A stretch of DNA of 7,007 nucleotides from Bacillota bacterium (GTDB lineage Bacteria; Bacillota; DTU025): the NCBI GenBank assembly GCA_003456765.1, contig DMOT01000094.1:1-7007 (forward strand), read 5' to 3'. A model generated the notes under the pieces. It made no database searches and was not told where the DNA came from. It saw only the letters and a list, made by a program, of their open reading frames with translations. Below are positions 6,028-7,007 of the stretch, piece by piece (within the stretch, counting starts at the first letter, position 1; every line of letters begins with the position of its first letter). Made by a program: the position numbers and the translations under genes.

Positions 6028-6909
6028 ATGCGGTCGCCATATGACGGCAAGTTCAAAGGCGCGGCTTATGCCGCGCCTTTGGCCAAACTTGGAGTAGTAA
6101 TATGTGTTTTGGCATTCTGTCTGGGAATCGCCGCTGGTGCGCCCCGGGCGGCTTGTGCCTCAGGGGCCGAAGTGTACACCGAACCCTATTTCGAGTACAT
6201 CAGCCCCACATATTCCATAGGCCTCTCGCTCGACCCCGTCTCCATTGACTATATTGCCATTGACCCCGAGGCCCGGGGTGAGCAACGCGACGTCCTCGCT
6301 TATGTGGGCAAGCCGTCCGCCTTGTGGCTCGGAATCGGGGGATGGGGCACTCACATGCCGGCCAGGCCGGGGCAAGTGGAAGTCGTGGAGGAAGAGGACA
6401 GGACCGTAGTGGCAATCAGGGGCATTGAGTTCGTGGGCTTTCTCAAGACGACATTCGGCGATATTGCGCCTGTCAGGGCCGACTGGGTGCTTACCTTCTA
6501 TGAAGACTTCTTCGACATGGAGCTCACCTGGCGCATGATGGAGAATGTAGAAGGCTTGCAGGAAGCCGGCTGGGCGTTGAACATGGATTTCCCGCGGTAC
6601 GGTGATTCGGAAGAGGCCAAAAGAGTAAACCAGGATGTTCAGGGCTATCCCAGGTGGATCGTTTGGTACGGCCCCGAACTCGGTGTTACGGCAGCGCACA
6701 AAGAGGGTTCAACAAGCCTCAGGGCGAACCGATGGTACGGCAATTTGCCTTCTAGCTATGTGATAGTCCATACCTGGTGGAAGCCGGGAGGTTCGGGAAT
6801 TGACTGGGGGACCTACCCAGGCGGCATCTGGAGGGTCGGATTCTTTGGAGGCGAGGATCAGCTCGGTGCGGCTGAGATCCTATACAAGGAGCTAAACGCT
6901 GTCGATTAA
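6028..6909 (+). CDS. Secreted beta-rich protein of unknown function, coupled to the preceding gene
   Basis: The product is 293 residues from the ATG at 6028, which lies 2 bp after the preceding stop and 9 nt after AGAGGT (6013-6018) inside that gene. Such tight spacing suggests translational coupling. A hydrophobic stretch 'LGVVICVLAFCLGIAAGA' at about 22-39, followed by 'ACASGA', reads as a Sec signal peptide with an unusually long N-region. A TTG at 6079 would give a more normal one ('MAKLGVV...') but has no ribosome binding site. The mature protein is rich in strands, Trp, Tyr and acidic residues, for example 'GIGGWGTHMPARPGQVEVVE', 'RADWVLTFYEDFFDMELTW' from residue 150 and 'YPGGIWRVGFFGGEDQ' near the C-terminus. 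This suits a beta-sandwich that binds carbohydrate, but no known family is recognised. Context implies a partner of the protein encoded upstream. Confidence 0.8.
   Translation: MRSPYDGKFKGAAYAAPLAKLGVVICVLAFCLGIAAGAPRAACASGAEVYTEPYFEYISPTYSIGLSLDPVSIDYIAIDPEARGEQRDVLAYVGKPSALWLGIGGWGTHMPARPGQVEVVEEEDRTVVAIRGIEFVGFLKTTFGDIAPVRADWVLTFYEDFFDMELTWRMMENVEGLQEAGWALNMDFPRYGDSEEAKRVNQDVQGYPRWIVWYGPELGVTAAHKEGSTSLRANRWYGNLPSSYVIVHTWWKPGGSGIDWGTYPGGIWRVGFFGGEDQLGAAEILYKELNAVD
6055..6080 (+). promoter_or_regulatory. Perfect 11-bp inverted repeat (TTAT loop) in the first codons of the gene at 6028
   Basis: AAAGGCGCGGC at 6055-6065 is the exact reverse complement of GCCGCGCCTTT at 6070-6080, with TTAT between. 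A GC-rich stem flanked by an A-run and a T-run has the shape of a short bidirectional terminator, 30 bp after the stop at 6025. The T-run is only three bases and lies in the stem. As annotated it falls within codons 10-18 of the gene at 6028. It could be an attenuator, a stability element or a translation-coupling device. If the gene starts at TTG 6079 instead, it would be intergenic. Confidence 0.6.
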
Positions 6910-6938
6910 GATAGATTGCATCATGGAGGGGGCATCAC

Positions 6939-7007
6939 ATGAAGTTCATAACAGGTGTTAACTACTGGCCTCGAAACAAGGGGCTTGCGATGTGGAGGGA
7001 CTTCGAC
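6939..7007 (+). CDS. Probable cytoplasmic glycoside hydrolase (N-terminal fragment, runs off the window)
   Basis: Only 23 codons are present. The peptide begins 'MKFITGVNYWPRNKGLAMW' and continues 'RDFD'. The 'GVNYWPRxxxxxMWxxFD' pattern matches, from memory, the N-terminus of bacterial TIM-barrel glycoside hydrolases of the GH5-like / beta-galactosidase-like clan A type, where this strand opens the barrel. No signal peptide is present, so it should act in the cytoplasm on imported sugars, which fits its place downstream of an importer. The start is secure: GGAGGG at 6925-6930 is 8 nt upstream of the ATG. The 29-bp gap from the previous stop places it in the same operon. Its family, catalytic residues and substrate cannot be seen here. 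Confidence 0.7.
   Translation, partial: MKFITGVNYWPRNKGLAMWRDFD

Overview
The window is one stretch of a bacterial operon, with every supportable gene on the + strand. It reads as a carbohydrate-uptake and glycan-processing locus. Base composition is moderately GC-rich. Most genes start behind strong GGAGG-type ribosome binding sites, and three consecutive products carry Sec-type signal peptides. A Bacillota-like anaerobe or thermophile of the kind that carries many CUT1 sugar transporters would fit, but the sequence contains no taxonomic marker and this is a weak inference. The solute-binding protein has no canonical lipobox, which would suit a diderm cell with a periplasm.

Layout: (1) 1-234, the C-terminal end of a MalF/UgpA-type ABC sugar permease, cut by the window edge. 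(2) 248-1069, the partner MalG/UgpE-type permease with its EAA loop. (3) 1155-2456, an extracellular family 1 sugar-binding protein. (4) 2511-4568, a large secreted protein with an (alpha/alpha)6-toroid-like catalytic region, a CBM6/CBM35-like beta-sandwich and a small C-terminal beta domain. (5) 4646-6025, a secreted beta-rich protein of unknown function. (6) 6028-6909, a second secreted beta-rich protein, 2 bp downstream of the previous stop. (7) 6939-7007, the first 23 codons of a probable cytoplasmic glycoside hydrolase. No ATPase gene is present, so the transporter probably uses an MsmX/MalK-type ATPase encoded elsewhere.

Working model (inference): the secreted proteins 4-6 bind and cut, or otherwise prepare, a polysaccharide or glycoside outside the membrane. 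The binding protein captures the released oligosaccharides, the two permeases import them, and the hydrolase at the right edge finishes degradation inside. The substrate cannot be named from this sequence.

The less obvious layer lies in the gene junctions. Four of them carry inverted repeats able to form RNA hairpins. Two have GNRA tetraloops directly at or just after stop codons, and one is a perfect 11-bp stem inside the first codons of gene 6. None has a proper U-tract, so they look like mRNA-processing, stability or translation-control elements that could set different expression levels along one transcript. There is no gene-free stretch longer than 300 bases, and I see no RNA gene, mobile element or CRISPR array.
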